Assembly: GCF_041146795.1 (NCBI RefSeq)
Contig: NC_135184.1
Coordinates: 4,482,967 to 4,546,966 of the forward strand
Source: Maylandia zebra
Taxonomy: Eukaryota > Chordata > Actinopteri > Cichliformes > Cichlidae
Direction of reading: 5' to 3'
Length of the DNA: 64,000 nt
The position numbers and the translations under genes were made by a program. The number at the start of each line of letters is the position of its first letter. Positions within the stretch are counted from its first letter, which is position 1. Positions 20,725-34,800 of the stretch are shown here, piece by piece. Below the pieces are notes generated by a model that was not told the origin of the DNA, did not search any database, and was given only the letters and a program-made list of their open reading frames with translations.

Positions 20725-22882
20725 CAAGTCTTCAGTTTCTGGGAGAGTTTAACAATGAGAGACTGATGATGCAGAAGAAATCTCCGTGGTTAAAAACATT
20801 AAAAACAGTCGTCCAGGATGATGAGATCCGCCACTGGCTCAGACTGCTGTATATCAGCCGGAGACCCGAGATGAAGTCACGCAGCAGGTATGTAAAACTG
20901 TGATGTTCTCAATGAACTAACACAGGAACGATCTGAGCTCAGTCTGTAAGCTAACAGGCTAAAATCAGAGAGCAGCTAATCAAACAAGTGCGTCCGTTTT
21001 TTTTAAAGGTAAACTTTTAACAATAGACTTTCATGAGACACATCAAAACCAAACAGGGAGGGAAAGCTTCGGTTTTCTGCACTGTGCCACAGTTCGCTGT
21101 CTGCTTCGGTTCACGACGCCTCACTCCGGGGCTACAGACAGTTCTCTGCCGCCTGTGGTGCTCCTCACCTCCGTCTGCACCCACAGACTTCCCGAGGTGG
21201 AGGCAGGCCGGCAGGGACTTTGAGAGATGGGCTTTACTTTTAAAAATAGCCCTTAATCAGGGTCTAACTCACTAAAAGATGGCCACATGTCTCTCTCCAA
21301 CTTAATCTCTTTCTTTTAAGTAATTGTTTTTCATTGAAATGAAATGAATTGTTCAATAAAATGATTACATTTATAATTGAATTAAAGTTAAATGAATCAA
21401 GGTGATTTTGACTTTGCTAGTTAACAGGAAGAGAAACAAACTTACACAGGATAAAATGAAATTTGGAGCCAGCAGAAAAAGTCAGATCACAGACAAACAG
21501 AAACATTCCTCTTTGGCTAAAATAAAATGCAGATTATTGCTCATCTGCAGTTTTAATCATGGTGAATAATTTATGATTCAGCCAAGTAAGATTCTTCTGT
21601 GTGGAGGTTTTTCCCCTGTCAAAAGGCATTGACCATTACCTTCATCTAAACATGGAATTTAAGTCATGTAGTTGCCGTTGTTTGTTTTTAAAGAGGTCAT
21701 AATATTTTTGTGATGGTAGAAATTTATCTTCAAAGTAATAGTTATAAAGTGAATTAATAAGACTTTCCAACAAAGAGAGGGAGTCACATGGTGCTTCTGA
21801 AACATTTGTACAAACCTCTCTCACATATGTGAGCAACATGCTCACAGTGTACAGCCCTGCTGACTGAGGCTGCACCTTTACCTGTCTAATCTTTTTCTTT
21901 TTACTTTGTTCCTCAAGTCCCACATCAACATGAAGTGTAAGGAGGAGGAAGATCTGGCTGGCCAGCAGGTCTGGAAGCAGGAGAGGAACTTCAATCTGGA
22001 CCAGGAGGACACAGATCCCCCACAGATCAAAGAGGAACAGGAGGAACTCTGCATCAGTCAAGAGGGAGAACAGCTTGTAGTGAAACACGAGGATGAAGGC
22101 ATCGTCGTCTGGAGCGGGGAAGAGCGGCTCAGACAGCTGCATAACATCTGGAAACCTGAGAAAGATTTACAGACCAGCGGTAAAACTGTAATCGCTTTTC
22201 TGAAGTGTTAACATTAATATTAAACCTACAGTTTGTATCAGTCAGATCTATTTAATGTGTATTCGTGAAAACATGACAGGGAGTTTTAAATGGACTGGTT
22301 CTTATATAGCGCTTTTCTACTCAATCTTGAGCACTCAAAGCGCTTTACAAAACTTGTGCATTCACCCACTCACTCCCATTCGCACAAGCACATTTTTCTT
22401 AGTGCTTTCTACCAACATTCAGACACACATTCCACAGATCAAAGAGCAACTTGAGGCAACTTGGAGTTAGTATCTTGCCCAAGGATATTTGAAATGCAGA
22501 CTAGGTGAAGCCGGGAATCGAACCGATCAGTAGATGATCTGCTCTACCGCCTGAGCTACAGCCACCCCCAATAGTGAAGATTATTTTGAAAAATATCAAG
22601 ATGTAGATCAGTTTCGAGATCAACTCCAAAATAGATCATCAGTCAGTCAGTAATAAGTGAGTTCTTTTTTGTTTGAAAGGTTTTTTTTACTCTTAATGTT
22701 GCTGAAAAATGTCAGAACTCAAGTTCTCATTTGCATCAGAGTGCACAAATAACTTCATTTTTACACACTTTTAATTTCACCTGCAAATGTGAGCAACATG
22801 CCCTCATTACAGACTTTAACTAAAACTTTATCTTCTCAGAAGTGTTTTTCTATAATTACATTTTTTTTTATTGTTCGTTTAG
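20725..22882 (+). pseudogene. Zinc-finger gene, 5' part only (copy B)
   Basis: This is nearly identical to 4340-6497: degenerate exon 1, the conserved intronic block, the KEEED exon (21930-22179) and the antisense SINE (22299-22568). The similarity ends at the acceptor tttag of the finger exon, and the six-finger exon itself is missing. The next sequence is the first exon of another zinc-finger gene. The KEEED exon could still be spliced to the downstream finger gene, giving a chimeric transcript, but nothing in the sequence proves this. Confidence 0.75.
22299..22568 (-). repeat. tRNA-derived SINE, antisense (copy B)
   Basis: The same insertion as at 5913-6182, with box A and box B readable on the minus strand, carried along in the block B duplication. 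Confidence 0.8.
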
Positions 22883-22889
22883 AAGCAAT

Positions 22890-23030
22890 AGTGGAGAGAC
22901 CGGCTGACTGCTGCAGAAGAAATCTGCTCTGAGGTTAACAGAACGTCTGATCGTCCAGTATGAGATCAACCTTCAGCAGAGACTGCTGGATATCAGCCGG
23001 AAACCCGAGATAAAGTTACGCATAACAGGT
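22890..23030 (+). pseudogene. First exon of the short zinc-finger gene
   Basis: The right half reads QRLLDISRKPEIKLRIT and the left half DRLTAAEEIC, as in the usual NERLTAAAEEI...RQRRLLDI.WKPEIKLHR exon of fish C2H2 genes. The two halves are in different frames and no in-frame ATG leads into the right half. A donor follows (acag|gtaaaac) whose phase does fit the next exon. It may act only as a 5' UTR exon. Confidence 0.6.
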
Positions 23031-24325
23031 AAAACTGCGATGGTCTCAGTGGACTAACACAAGAATACAACTCATGTAGGACCTGATCAGAGCTCAGCTT
23101 GTAGGCTAACATACTGAAATCAGGGAGCGGCTAATCACACAAGTGCGTCTCTTTTTTACGGTGAACTTTTAGCATTAAACAAACCTTGAGACCGAGAGAA
23201 AGTGCCTTTATAGAAGATTTATTTAGAAGATTAAGATAAAGGAGGCAGGGAGGGAAAGCTTCTGTTTTCTGCACTGTGCCACAGTTCGCTGTCTGCTTCG
23301 GCTCTCTGACCCTCACTCCGGGGCTACAGACAGTCCTCTGCCGCCTGTGGTGCTCCTCACCTCCGTCTGCACCCACAGACTTCCCGAGGTGGAGGCAGGC
23401 CGGCAGGGACTTTGAGAGATGGGCTTTACTTTCAAAAATACCCCTTAATCAGGGTCTAACCCTACAAGACCATCGTGCCTCCCCCACCATCCTCACCTCA
23501 TGTTAAAATGTATATTTTTCAACTGAATTATATTTGGGTTCAAGAAAATGATGAAGTTTTTAAAATAACTTTGTAATGTTCTAATAAACAGTCTTAACTC
23601 GAACTAAATCAGCTCAAATCTCACAGATGTCAGTGTTATTCACAAAGCATGGAAACATAGTTGTTAGTTTTGAATGCAGCCACAGCAGGCAAACTATGGC
23701 TGCATGCTCCAAAGAACAGGAGCACAGTAACTGAACACACTCTTAGCACACTTACATCTGATTTTGGGAACAGTTAACAGATCTGAACCTGATGACCTGA
23801 GAGGTTTAACTGGGTCAAAGGTCGAGAGCCAATTGAGAACTGTCCGGTTAAACCAACTAAATGATGAAACCTTTGATTTAAAATGTCATGATCAACAGTA
23901 TCAAAGGCAGCAATGAGATCAAATAGAACTAAGACTGAAACTCTGAGTCCCTAATAATCTTCAGATCACTGATGACTTTAGTTGGGTTGATTCTGTGCAA
24001 TGACTGGCTGTGAAACCTGACTGGTACTTATCTGCTATGGCACTGTGAGATTTTCAGTTTAATCTACAACAATGACAAACATTTACTTGCAGCGTGAAGC
24101 TGGCAGCAGCTACCTGAATGATTTGTACTCTGAACTTTCCTAATAAGAGTATCAGAGCTCGAGAGTAACTTACACTTTCATTTTTCACATTTGTACAGTT
24201 TAAATTTCACTCCCATATGAGGACATGCTCAGAGTGGACTATATTTGCTCAGATGTGTTTTCCTGTCATCACATTATTAACCTTTTTCCTCAGTGACCCT
24301 TTGTTCCTCAAGATCTCCCCCTAAC

Positions 24326-25603
<1,278 letters not shown>

Positions 25604-25894
25604 TTAAAAGTGGGAGAACTGTCAGATGAAGCAGTCCACTGAGAAGCCAGATCAGAGCAGATCAGATGACCTCCTTCCTTAAAAAACTCTCTGTATTGTT
25701 TATTGTATGTAGGGGTGGGAGATATAGCCTCAAAATAATATTTCAAGAAACTTACATTTAAAAAAAATAATGTACATTTTATCAGCTCGGCAGGCAGCAG
25801 CATTTATATGTGTAAGTAAATGATGGATTTTCCATCTTTCTCTTCCAGTGAGCTGCTGTCACTGATGACAGCTTAGCTAATTCAAAGTGTGAAA
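25604..25894. other. 3' flank of the short zinc-finger gene
   Basis: I see no gene here. Frames on the minus strand have no domain. The stretch leads into a dispersed repeat. Confidence 0.4.
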
Positions 25895-26165
25895 ATGTGG
25901 CCACCTCAAGGTGCTTGATATTGTAAGGTAAAGACCCAACAATAATACAATGAAAACAGAGAAAACCCAAACAGTCATATGACCCCCTATTAGCAAGCGT
26001 TTTGGCGACAGTGGGAAGGAAAAACTCCTTTTTAACAGGAAGAAACCTCCAGCAGAACCAGGCTCAGGGAGGGACCCCCATCTGCAACAAGGAAAGTTTT
26101 AAGTCTAATCTTAAAAGCTGAAGGCTCTGCCTCCCATTCTACCTTTAAATACTCTATGAACAACA
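25895..26165. repeat. Dispersed teleost repeat (class unassigned)
   Basis: Typical words are cacctcaaggtgcttgatatt, aggaaaaactcctttttaac, aacctccagcagaaccaggc and ggctctgcctcccattctac. I know this as a very common non-coding repeat of percomorph genomes but cannot assign its class. Shorter pieces of it occur at 8450-8530, 9110-9230 and the corresponding places of block C. Confidence 0.6.
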
Positions 26166-26334
26166 TTATAGTGCAATGTTAGTGACACGGCATACATGAA
26201 ATATGAGCACATAAGTATCCTCAGGGGTGTTTTTCCTGGAAGTTTTAAGAAAAGTGTATTACAAGTGCTTACACTCTAGCTTAATATCCAAAATAACCTT
26301 GTAATGCGGAGCCTGCACAATTCTGTCATATAAG

Positions 26335-28029
26335 CAGAGGTGGAAAGTAACGAATTACATTTACTTGCGTTACTGTAATTGAGTAGTTTTTTTGTGTATT
26401 TGTACTTTTTAAAGTCATTTTTCAAGTCTGTAATTTTACTTTTACTTAAGTATATTTTTTAAAAAGTATTGTAGTTCGCTACGTTTTCAATCACACCCGT
26501 TACTGAGTAAATTAAAAAAACCATTGCACTTCGGAAATACTGCAGGGAATGATGGGTAGTAGAACAAATTGGCGCTAAGGTCACGTTAAAGATGGAGTCT
26601 GACATCGGTGTTATGGATCCAGTGAAAAAAGAAGCCCCGTCGAATTCTGCTGACCCTGAACTCGAAGAAACGGATGTGAACCCCTGGCCGTATTTAAGGG
26701 ACCATTTCGGCTTCAAGTGCAAGAAAGGCAACAGCTTTATTATGCAGTGTAAGCTGTGTTTGCCCAGAGAGACCGAGTTAGCAGCTTTTAAAAATTCCAC
26801 ATCAAACCTGCGCAAGCATGTGGAGGTAAGTTAAATACAACTCGTACCGTTATGGTAGCAAAAAGGCTGTGTTCAAATTAATCACATTAAGTTAAGACAT
26901 CTGTGAAGAACACAGATAACGTTGGTTGGTACTAGCAACTTGCTGTAATCGGGCACGTTGTTGTCCACGCAACTTACATTTTTTTTACTGGGTTGGTAAA
27001 TTGCCAAAAGAAAATGTGTTTACCTACGTTTTTCCTGTTTGTTAATAATAAGAATTTATTTAAAAAAATAGTTAAATTAAAGACAGAAGCGGCTACTTTC
27101 TTACTTAACCCACATATGTTCACACTGCAGGCAAAAGAATAACAGAGCGCTCACTTACCTTAGATTAGTCAAAGACAGCTGACTTCTGTTACTTGTTAAT
27201 TAGCACTTGCAACCTCCCGTTAACTAGCCTGTTACTGTCCAATAAAAAAAACCCCACGAGGTATATTGGTATAATTTACCAGCGGTAGCTATGTAATGCA
27301 TTGATGTCTTATTAGGGACATCAAAAAACTTTCTCTCAAACTTAACACTGGCCTGCCTGCCTCAGCTGCCTTCGAGCGTCTCTTTAGCTGTGCTGGACTA
27401 CTGTTCACTGCAAAGTGAGCAAGGATGAACTCTACTAACTCTGAAAATCAACTGCTCCTCAAAATTAACAGGAAGTTCAGAGAGTAACACTCTAGGATGG
27501 ATACAAAGGAACTTTAATCTAGAGGTACAGTAGGGCAGGGCCAAGTTTAAAAAATTCAAAAACATTTTTAAAGCAGCTGCCGTTCAGTTCAGTACTTGTT
27601 CTCTTATTTGACAGTTTAGAACACATTCTCATGTGAAAGAATGATATGGTTTTGTATTGAAAACACTGTGATACCTGACGGTTTGGTTTGGTTGATTGGT
27701 TTGGTGACCATTATCCATTTTCATGTATAGACTTGCAGTTTAACTGCCACTGCACTTTAATTTGTAAAGTTTTTCTTTTCACTAAAAAAGAACTACTTTG
27801 AGATTTATATCCCACTGTCCTTTTTTGCACTACTCAGAAGCGGCTGTCCTCCTGCTGACAGAAAAGTAACTATGTAACTTTTACTCTGAGTACATTTTAA
27901 ATGAGCTACTTTTTACTTTTACTTGAGTACATTTTTAGACAGGTAATTTTACTTGTACTTGAGTAAAATTTCAGCAAAGTAATAGTACTTTTACTTGAGT
28001 AAAATATTTTAGTACTCTTTCCACCTCTG
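26335..28029 (+). mobile_element. hAT transposon, internally deleted, with intact ends
   Basis: The inverted ends are CAGAGGTGGAAAGTA and its near complement ctttccacctctg, flanked by a perfect 8-base duplication CATATAAG (26327-26334 and 28030-28037). Inside, an exon from ATG 26592 encodes a BED finger (CKLCLPRE ... LRKHVE) followed by donor gtaagt at 26826. Near 27340-27480 a hAT C-terminal dimerisation piece is readable (LPASAAFERLFSCAGLLF) with a stop inside. The catalytic middle is missing. Perfect target duplications suggest a fairly recent insertion of a non-autonomous copy. Confidence 0.88.
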
Positions 28030-28037
28030 CATATAAG

Positions 28038-29849
28038 GAAAAGAAATTCTACCTGGTTTGTTTCATCTTGGGTCGAGCTTTTTAACCTCCTGCTTTTCCA
28101 CCGTGTAGCACATCAGTAATTTCCATCCACTGACTGCTCTTGCTGTTATATGAAATGTAACTCGCGAGTGCTCCAGTGATGCATGGTTGAATCATTTGTT
28201 TACCTTTGGGTCGCACATCACTGCTGCTAGTATCTCCTGCTCACGTGCCTTCACAGCCCGGTTGTACTCAAGTGTGTTTTTGCTTAAAGTGTTGTAACAG
28301 GTTTGCTTTTTTCACTTTCAGTGGGAAAAGTTTTCTTGCATATTTTGCGAACATTCAGCTACCAAACTGTGACTGGAGCCCGACATATGGCTCTGGCTGT
28401 GAGACATGACTGGGGTTGACTCATTGGGGTGAATGCAAACACATGATGTTCCTCTAAACACACTTTTTTGTAAACATTTATACCAGTATTATTGCAGATC
28501 ATATGATATGTCACAGCCCTAATTCTGTTTGTTGCATATTCCATTAAAACCTGTAATGAAGATGAAACACGTATTTACATTCATTTGATGTGATATTTGT
28601 ATCGTGTTGAGCTGTGGAGGTGACAAAAAAGTTGCTGAGATGTTTTATTTTTTTGTTTAGTGGAGAGGTTTTACTCCACAGAGTCAAAGCTGGAAAGAAA
28701 CACACATGAGACCAAACATTTTGTGATTTAATCTTGATTTTCATGAAGACTGAATTTCAGCATGTGCTCATCCTGTTGATTCGTATGTTGGTGTTGGTTA
28801 TGTGTCTTAAAAGTGAAATAAAGATTTCTTTAAAACTTCTTGTGGCTATTTTTTTAAGGCACAATCTTTACAACATGAAACAACGTCTGTGAAGCACATT
28901 TTGTACAGTGGGCAGGGAGACTTGCCCATCACTGTGGTGGTGGGGTGGATGAGATTTGCCTGCGGTCACTTAAGGCTCTGTATGTTGTGGGTCTGTCCTG
29001 GTTGTCCTGCTCAAACATTGTATGGAAGTTGAGGTCAGTGCCTTCAGACCAGCCAACTATGGTGGTAATCATGGTCCCCTGTTTTATGAAGGGAGTGTAG
29101 AGGGTATGTTTGCACTTCAGGCCTCCCTAGGAAGGTCTATATCTGTAGTCACTTTCACTGTTTTCTTATTGCTGTTTCAAATTGTTGTTTCTGTTTGTAG
29201 CCTTTTTATTGAAGGATTTTGGTTTATATTATTAATATGTGCATTTGTTGTTATTAATAATATTTGCTTCACTCTCCATTTGATGTGTTTTTGGTATGTT
29301 ATACTTTTAATTGTTCTATGATTATGTTTATGTGTGGTTTATAATTATATTTAAGTTCTGGGTTTTTTTATGAATAAAAGTGACTTAACTTGTCAGAGAT
29401 ATGAGACTTTGGGCATTTCCCCTTCTGTCTTATTCTCAGTGTCTTGTCTCCATGTTTATTTACCTCTGTGTTGCTATCTTTGTGTCTCTGTCTCTTTCTC
29501 TTCCCCTGTTCAGTGGGATTTAAGACTTCCAACAAATAATTTCAAAGGGTCAATTAAATTTTAATAAAACCATTTTACTCAACACTGCACTCGAATTTTA
29601 GCATTTTTTTTTTACTCAGTCATAAAAAGATTCATCTTAAAATATGTTTTAGATACATTTTTATTACTTTTTTCTTTCTTTCTTTTCTTGTTGTTGTCCC
29701 GTTTCGTTTTTTAGCCATCAGAATTATTGTCTGAAGGCCAAAAAAGATGCCCAACTAACTTAATTTACCAAATGGACCATCACGGCCTTGCCATATTGGT
29801 CCATTTGATCAACCTTTGTTATTATTTATTTATTTTAATTTATTTTCAG
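28038..29849. other. Intergenic DNA without supported genes
   Basis: Small frames at 28206-28409 and 29022-29321 have no homologue I recognise and no compositional support. AATAAA words occur near 28815 and 29370. The stretch is mostly AT-rich. Confidence 0.4.
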
Positions 29850-30803
29850 TTGTTACAGATAGGACAGACATGACTGGGGGATAGGAAGGAAGGAAGGAAG
29901 GAAGGAAGAAAAGGGGAAGAGGGACAGTGAGAAAGGGCACTTAAAAAATATCTCCCAGGTCACCTGTTGAGAGAAGAAAATAAGAGAAAACAAGCAAAAA
30001 AGAGCAACATAATAACACAACACCATTGCAATAATCTAGCTAAGTGTAAATAACAGTAAATATTAAATACTGAATGTGATTGTGCAGCACGCAAGATTGA
30101 CATCGCATAATGTGGTTTGAGGTAGCAGCCAAGAAAGGTGTAGCTTGTGTGTGTGAACACCTGTGTGGATGAGTGCTCGTCTATTCAAAAGGCTTCTCCA
30201 TGTAGCGATCTGCTGTTGTGGGGAGCCACAGCCCCGTCCCCCAGGGCATGAAGCAGGCATGGAGGAGATCCAGGCCCCAGACATCCAGAGGCCCCCAGAG
30301 TGCGAGCGCCCAAAGAGGACCACCGGAGGGGCAACCGTGCCACCTTCCTGGGAAGAGCTGAGAGAACCCCAGATGAGGGGTCACCCAACAGCCACAGAGC
30401 AGAAGCCAGAGGGGGCGGCAGTGACGTACACGCGGGCTCTGCCGGCAGTCAGCTGTGCCAGAGTGAATCGAGCCCCCGCAAGGGGCCCGACCGAGCCACA
30501 GGCACCAGGCCCCACCAAGCAGCCGTACCGGGGAGTGAGCTGGTACAGACCTGAGCGTCCAGCCCTGGACACCAAGAACGCACCGATGTCTGAGGGCATC
30601 AGCCACCAGCAGGGAGTGTGGTGAGGGGAAATAAGCCTCCATACCTTGGAGGGCCTGAGATGTTCCAAGGGGGTGGAGTGTAAGACCCGAGCTGACATAT
30701 AGACACAGACGAATAGGCGCACACAGACCTAAACATGCATTCCCACCCTCATGCACACATATACAAATACTCGGCGCTCATCCAACCTGGATACAGACAC
30801 AAA
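29850..30803. repeat. GC-rich dispersed repeat with a GGAA microsatellite
   Basis: The segment begins with a (GGAA)n tract at about 29885-29908, then a GC-rich stretch rich in gcccc and ccagag, and ends in a CA-rich tail. Positions 30459-30801 match 1-311. Long frames on both strands (for example 30163-30624 and its antisense) are a by-product of GC-rich sequence and are not called as genes. The family is unassigned. Confidence 0.55.
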
Positions 30804-30884
30804 GAGTATTTTAAACTATTCTGTAAATTCTTGGAAAGTGGTCTTTTTTGGGGGGGACCTCTGCTACTACCAGAGGTTGTCTGC

Positions 30885-31450
30885 ACCACACCAGGGCCTG
30901 TGCTGCTAGCATAAACCAACTGAGCCTCAACCAGGGCCTGTGCTGTTTTATGAGGCCATCTCACTGCACCGGGGCCTGTGCTGCCAGCTGGATCCATCGG
31001 CACCATCCCAGGACCTGTGCTGCTGGCTGAGGCCATCTGCACCGCACCAGGGCCTAGCTGGACCCATAGGCACCACACCAGGGCCTGTTCTGCTAGCATA
31101 AACCAACTGAGCCTCACCAGGGCCTGCACTGCCGGCTGGACCCATAGGCACCACACCAGGGCCTGTTCTGCTAGCATAAACCAACTGAGCCTCACCAGGG
31201 CCTGCACTGCCGGCTGGACCCATAGGCACCACATCAGGGCCTGTGCTGCTAGCATAAACCAACTGAGCCTCACCAGGGCCTGTACTGCCGGCTGGACCCA
31301 TCTGCACCACCCCAGGGCCTGTACTGCTGGCTGGGGCCATCTGCAGCACACCAGGGCCTGTTCTGCCGTCTGGACCCATAGGCAACACCCCAGGGCCTGT
31401 GCTGCTGGCTGGGGCCGTCTGCAGCACACCAGGGCCTTTGCTGCCGGCTG
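30885..31450. repeat. 39/78-base VNTR in the 5' region of the LINE
   Basis: Units containing accagggcctg and ctgctagcataaacc recur. The simple unit is 39 bases (clear at 31305-31440), and a 78-base higher-order unit repeats near 31090, 31168 and 31246. Both strands have long open frames through it because the unit length is a multiple of three. No coding role is supported. Tandem monomers in a LINE 5' region can act as promoters (inference). Confidence 0.75.
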
Positions 31451-31810
31451 AACAAACTGCATCTGTGTTGCTAGTGCAAGACATCAGCACCACACCAAGG
31501 CCTGTGCTGCTCGAAAAGCTTATCTGCAATACATCGGGCGCTGTGCTGTTGATTGAAGCCTTCTACACCACATTGGTGAATGTGCTAGCAGAAGCCCTCT
31601 GCTAGCAAGCCACCAGGACCCGAACTTTTGGCTGGAGCCTTACTTGCCATCCTAGGTTTGTGCAGCCTATTTAATTCAGCATCAACAATCATTGTGTTTT
31701 GGATAATGGCTTTTTTAATAACTTTACTTTGCTTATTGGCCGTGGGGGACTTTTGGACTCTCAATTTTTCTAAGATGAGAACATTTAACAGTGACCCCAT
31801 TCTGTGAGAC

Positions 31811-34800
31811 ATGGTTCCCAGATCTACATGCGTCACTGCTGCTATACATCCTGTACAATTTCCAATGTATTTGGAACAGGACATTAATCATTTTGAACTA
31901 CAGAAAGATTTACCTCATCTTCAAAACCTTCTTGCTTTGTACAATTACAAAATTAGTTACGAAAAATCCTGCTTTGTGTCAACATTTCACACGTCAAAAT
32001 CAATAAGTACAAAGCAGAGACTTCTGATCGTCTTACTACTGCTCTTATCTGGTAATGTGCAACCTAACCCAGGCCCTGAGCTGCAATGTAGCCAGACACC
32101 ATCTGAATTTAAATCCTCACCTGGGCTGAAGATAGTTCATCTTAATGTGCGCAGTTTGTTACCCAAGATGGATATGATCAAGATCTGGGTTCAATCAACA
32201 GATGCAGATATTGTCCTCATTTCTGAAACTTGGTTGTCTAAATATATATCTGATGAACATGTTAGCATGGCTGGCTACAATATCTATCGCACCGATAGGT
32301 TTAAGAAAGGTGGTGGTGTTGCTGCTTATGTTAAGTCAAAATTTGATGCTACAATAGTTCTATCAGAATCAATTTGCAAACAATTGGAATTTTTGGCTCT
32401 GAATGTGAATGTTGCAAAGGGTCTTTGCATAACAGTTGCTTGTTGCTATCGACCCCCTTCTGCCTCCACAGAAGCTCTGCGTTCTTTAAACCTTTTGCTG
32501 TCCAGACTAAATTATGGGGAGCTTGTTCTAGCTGGTGACTTTAACTGGGATTGGCTCAAAACTGTTTCAGATGATTTTAAATCTTTCTGTGATTCTATCA
32601 GTCTTACCCAGCTGGTCAATTTACCCACTCGGCCGAATCTCAAAAGCCCCGAAAAGTCTACCTTGATTGACTTGATTTTGACAAATGTTCCTCATAAATT
32701 TTCATCTTTGGGTGTCTTTTGTAACGACTTAAGTGACCACTGTGTTGTTGCTGCTATTAGAAATACTAAAGTGGCCAAGTCACAACATGGTATTATTTTT
32801 AAAAGAACTCTTAAACATTTTAATGAGCAAGCATTTTATCATGATTTGTCAAATTATGACTGGAAGAAAATAGGATTGATCCCTGATGTAGAATTAGCGT
32901 GGGCATTCTTTAAGGATGGGTTTATGCAAATTGTGAATAAACATGCTCCATTAAGAAGATATAGGATAAAAGGTCGTGAAAACCCCTGGTTCTCCCAAGA
33001 GCTGGCAGATATCATTCATGAGCGTAATCTGGCTTGGGCCAAAGCGAGGAAAACAGGCTACCCCAGTGATTGGCTTCTTTTCAGACAACTAAGAAACAGA
33101 TGTACTTCCTCTATTAAGAAAGCTAAAACAGAATATTATCTGTCTGTCACCACTGAGAACCTAAATAATCCACAGAAGTTCTGGAAAATCATTAAGTCTC
33201 TTTCAGTGAGTAAAAGCTCCCACGCTCTACCCACCTATGTTTTTAAGGATTCTGTTCCTGTTTATGATAGGAAGGAGATTATGAATTGTTTTAACAAGCA
33301 CTTTATATCTTCTGGCTCTTTGTTTGACTCTCTGAACCCAGTCTCTGTAAAATCTGGCACAAACCTTCCGGTGTACACTGGTCAGCCATTTAACTTTGTT
33401 CCTTTCTCTGTGCAGGAGGTCTGTAAAGCTCTTAAACTGTTAGATCCTAGAAAATCTCCAGGGCCAGACTTACTAGATCCTTACTTCTTGAAACTGGCAG
33501 CTGATTTTGTAGCAGAGCCTCTCACAACACTTTTCAACCTCACACTGGATACGAATAAAATTCCCTCAGTATGGAAATCAGCTTTTGTTGTTCCTCTATT
33601 AAAAGGGGGCGACCCAGCAGTGTTAACTAATTACAGACCAATATCTAATCTATCTGTGCTGGCTAAAGTTCTTGAAGCTCTTGTGTGTGAGCAGTTAAAG
33701 GAGTTTTTGCACATCAATGCCATTTTATCTGAATATCAATCAGGCTTTAGGAAGAATCACAGTACTATCACAGCTGCAATTAGAGTGGTAAATGATATTA
33801 CTATTGCACTTGATAAAAAACAACACTGTGCATCCCTTTTTATTGATTTGTCAAAAGCATTTGACACTGTTGATCATTGTATTTTAAAACTTAGACTCTT
33901 CCAGTCAGGACTCTCTGAGAGAGCAGTGGCATGGTTCTCAAACTACCTCAGTAACAGGACTCAGTGCATTAAATCTGACGGTCTATGTTCTGACTTTGTT
34001 ACAGTGCACAACGGAGTGCCACAGGGTTCTGTATTAGGTCCCCTTCTATTTATCATTTACGTAAACAATCTTAGTCTACATGTGCCAGATGCAAACTTGC
34101 ACTTCTATGCTGATGATACAGTTATTTACAGCTGTGGTTCAACTCTTGTCCAAGCCATCGACTCCTTGCAGAAAGCCTTTTCTGCTGTCCAGCACTCATT
34201 ACATCAGCTTAAACTTGTTCTCAACGCAGACAAAACAAAGCTCATGTTGTTTTCTAAATCAAGGAGACGAGCCCAAACAATCCCATCAGTAACCACTCTT
34301 GAAGGTAATAAAATAGAGTTGGTTCACACCTATAAATATCTGGGAATCTTAATTGATGACTTGCTTACCTTCAAACCACATGTAGAGAATCTTGTGAAAA
34401 ACCTGAAGTTAAAACTGAGATTTTATTTTCAAAATAAGTTGTGTTTCTCTTTTAATACAAAGAAGCGGCTTGTTGCTGCAACATTCTTGCCTGTGCTGGA
34501 TTATGGTGATATTCTATATATGAATGCTTCTGCTCAATGTCTTCGAATGGTTGATTCTGTGTATCGTGCTTCTCTGAGGTTCATCACTAACCGTAAATTT
34601 CAGACTCACCACTGTGAGTTATACTCTCAGGTAGGATGGCCTGCTTTGGTAAGTCGGAGGAACTCTCATTTATACAGTTTTATATATAAGGCGATACTTG
34701 GGTTGCTGCCTTCTTATATATGTTCCCTGCTTGTAATGAAACATGCTGGTCGGTATTCTCTTCGTCCGCATGGTTACTTGTTGCTTTCTGTTCCATTTGC

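Noticed and set aside
28206-29321. Short frames of 60-100 codons
   Set aside because: No recognisable domain, no splice context and no second copy to show conservation.
30163-30756. Long overlapping frames on both strands in the GC-rich repeat
   Set aside because: Low stop density from GC content, no domains, and part of a dispersed repeat.
30885-31450. Possible CRISPR-like array
   Set aside because: The units are contiguous tandem repeats without unique spacers, in a eukaryotic LINE.
30749-31529. Long minus-strand and plus-strand frames through the VNTR
   Set aside because: The 39-base unit is a multiple of three, so open frames arise automatically. The peptides are simple repeats.
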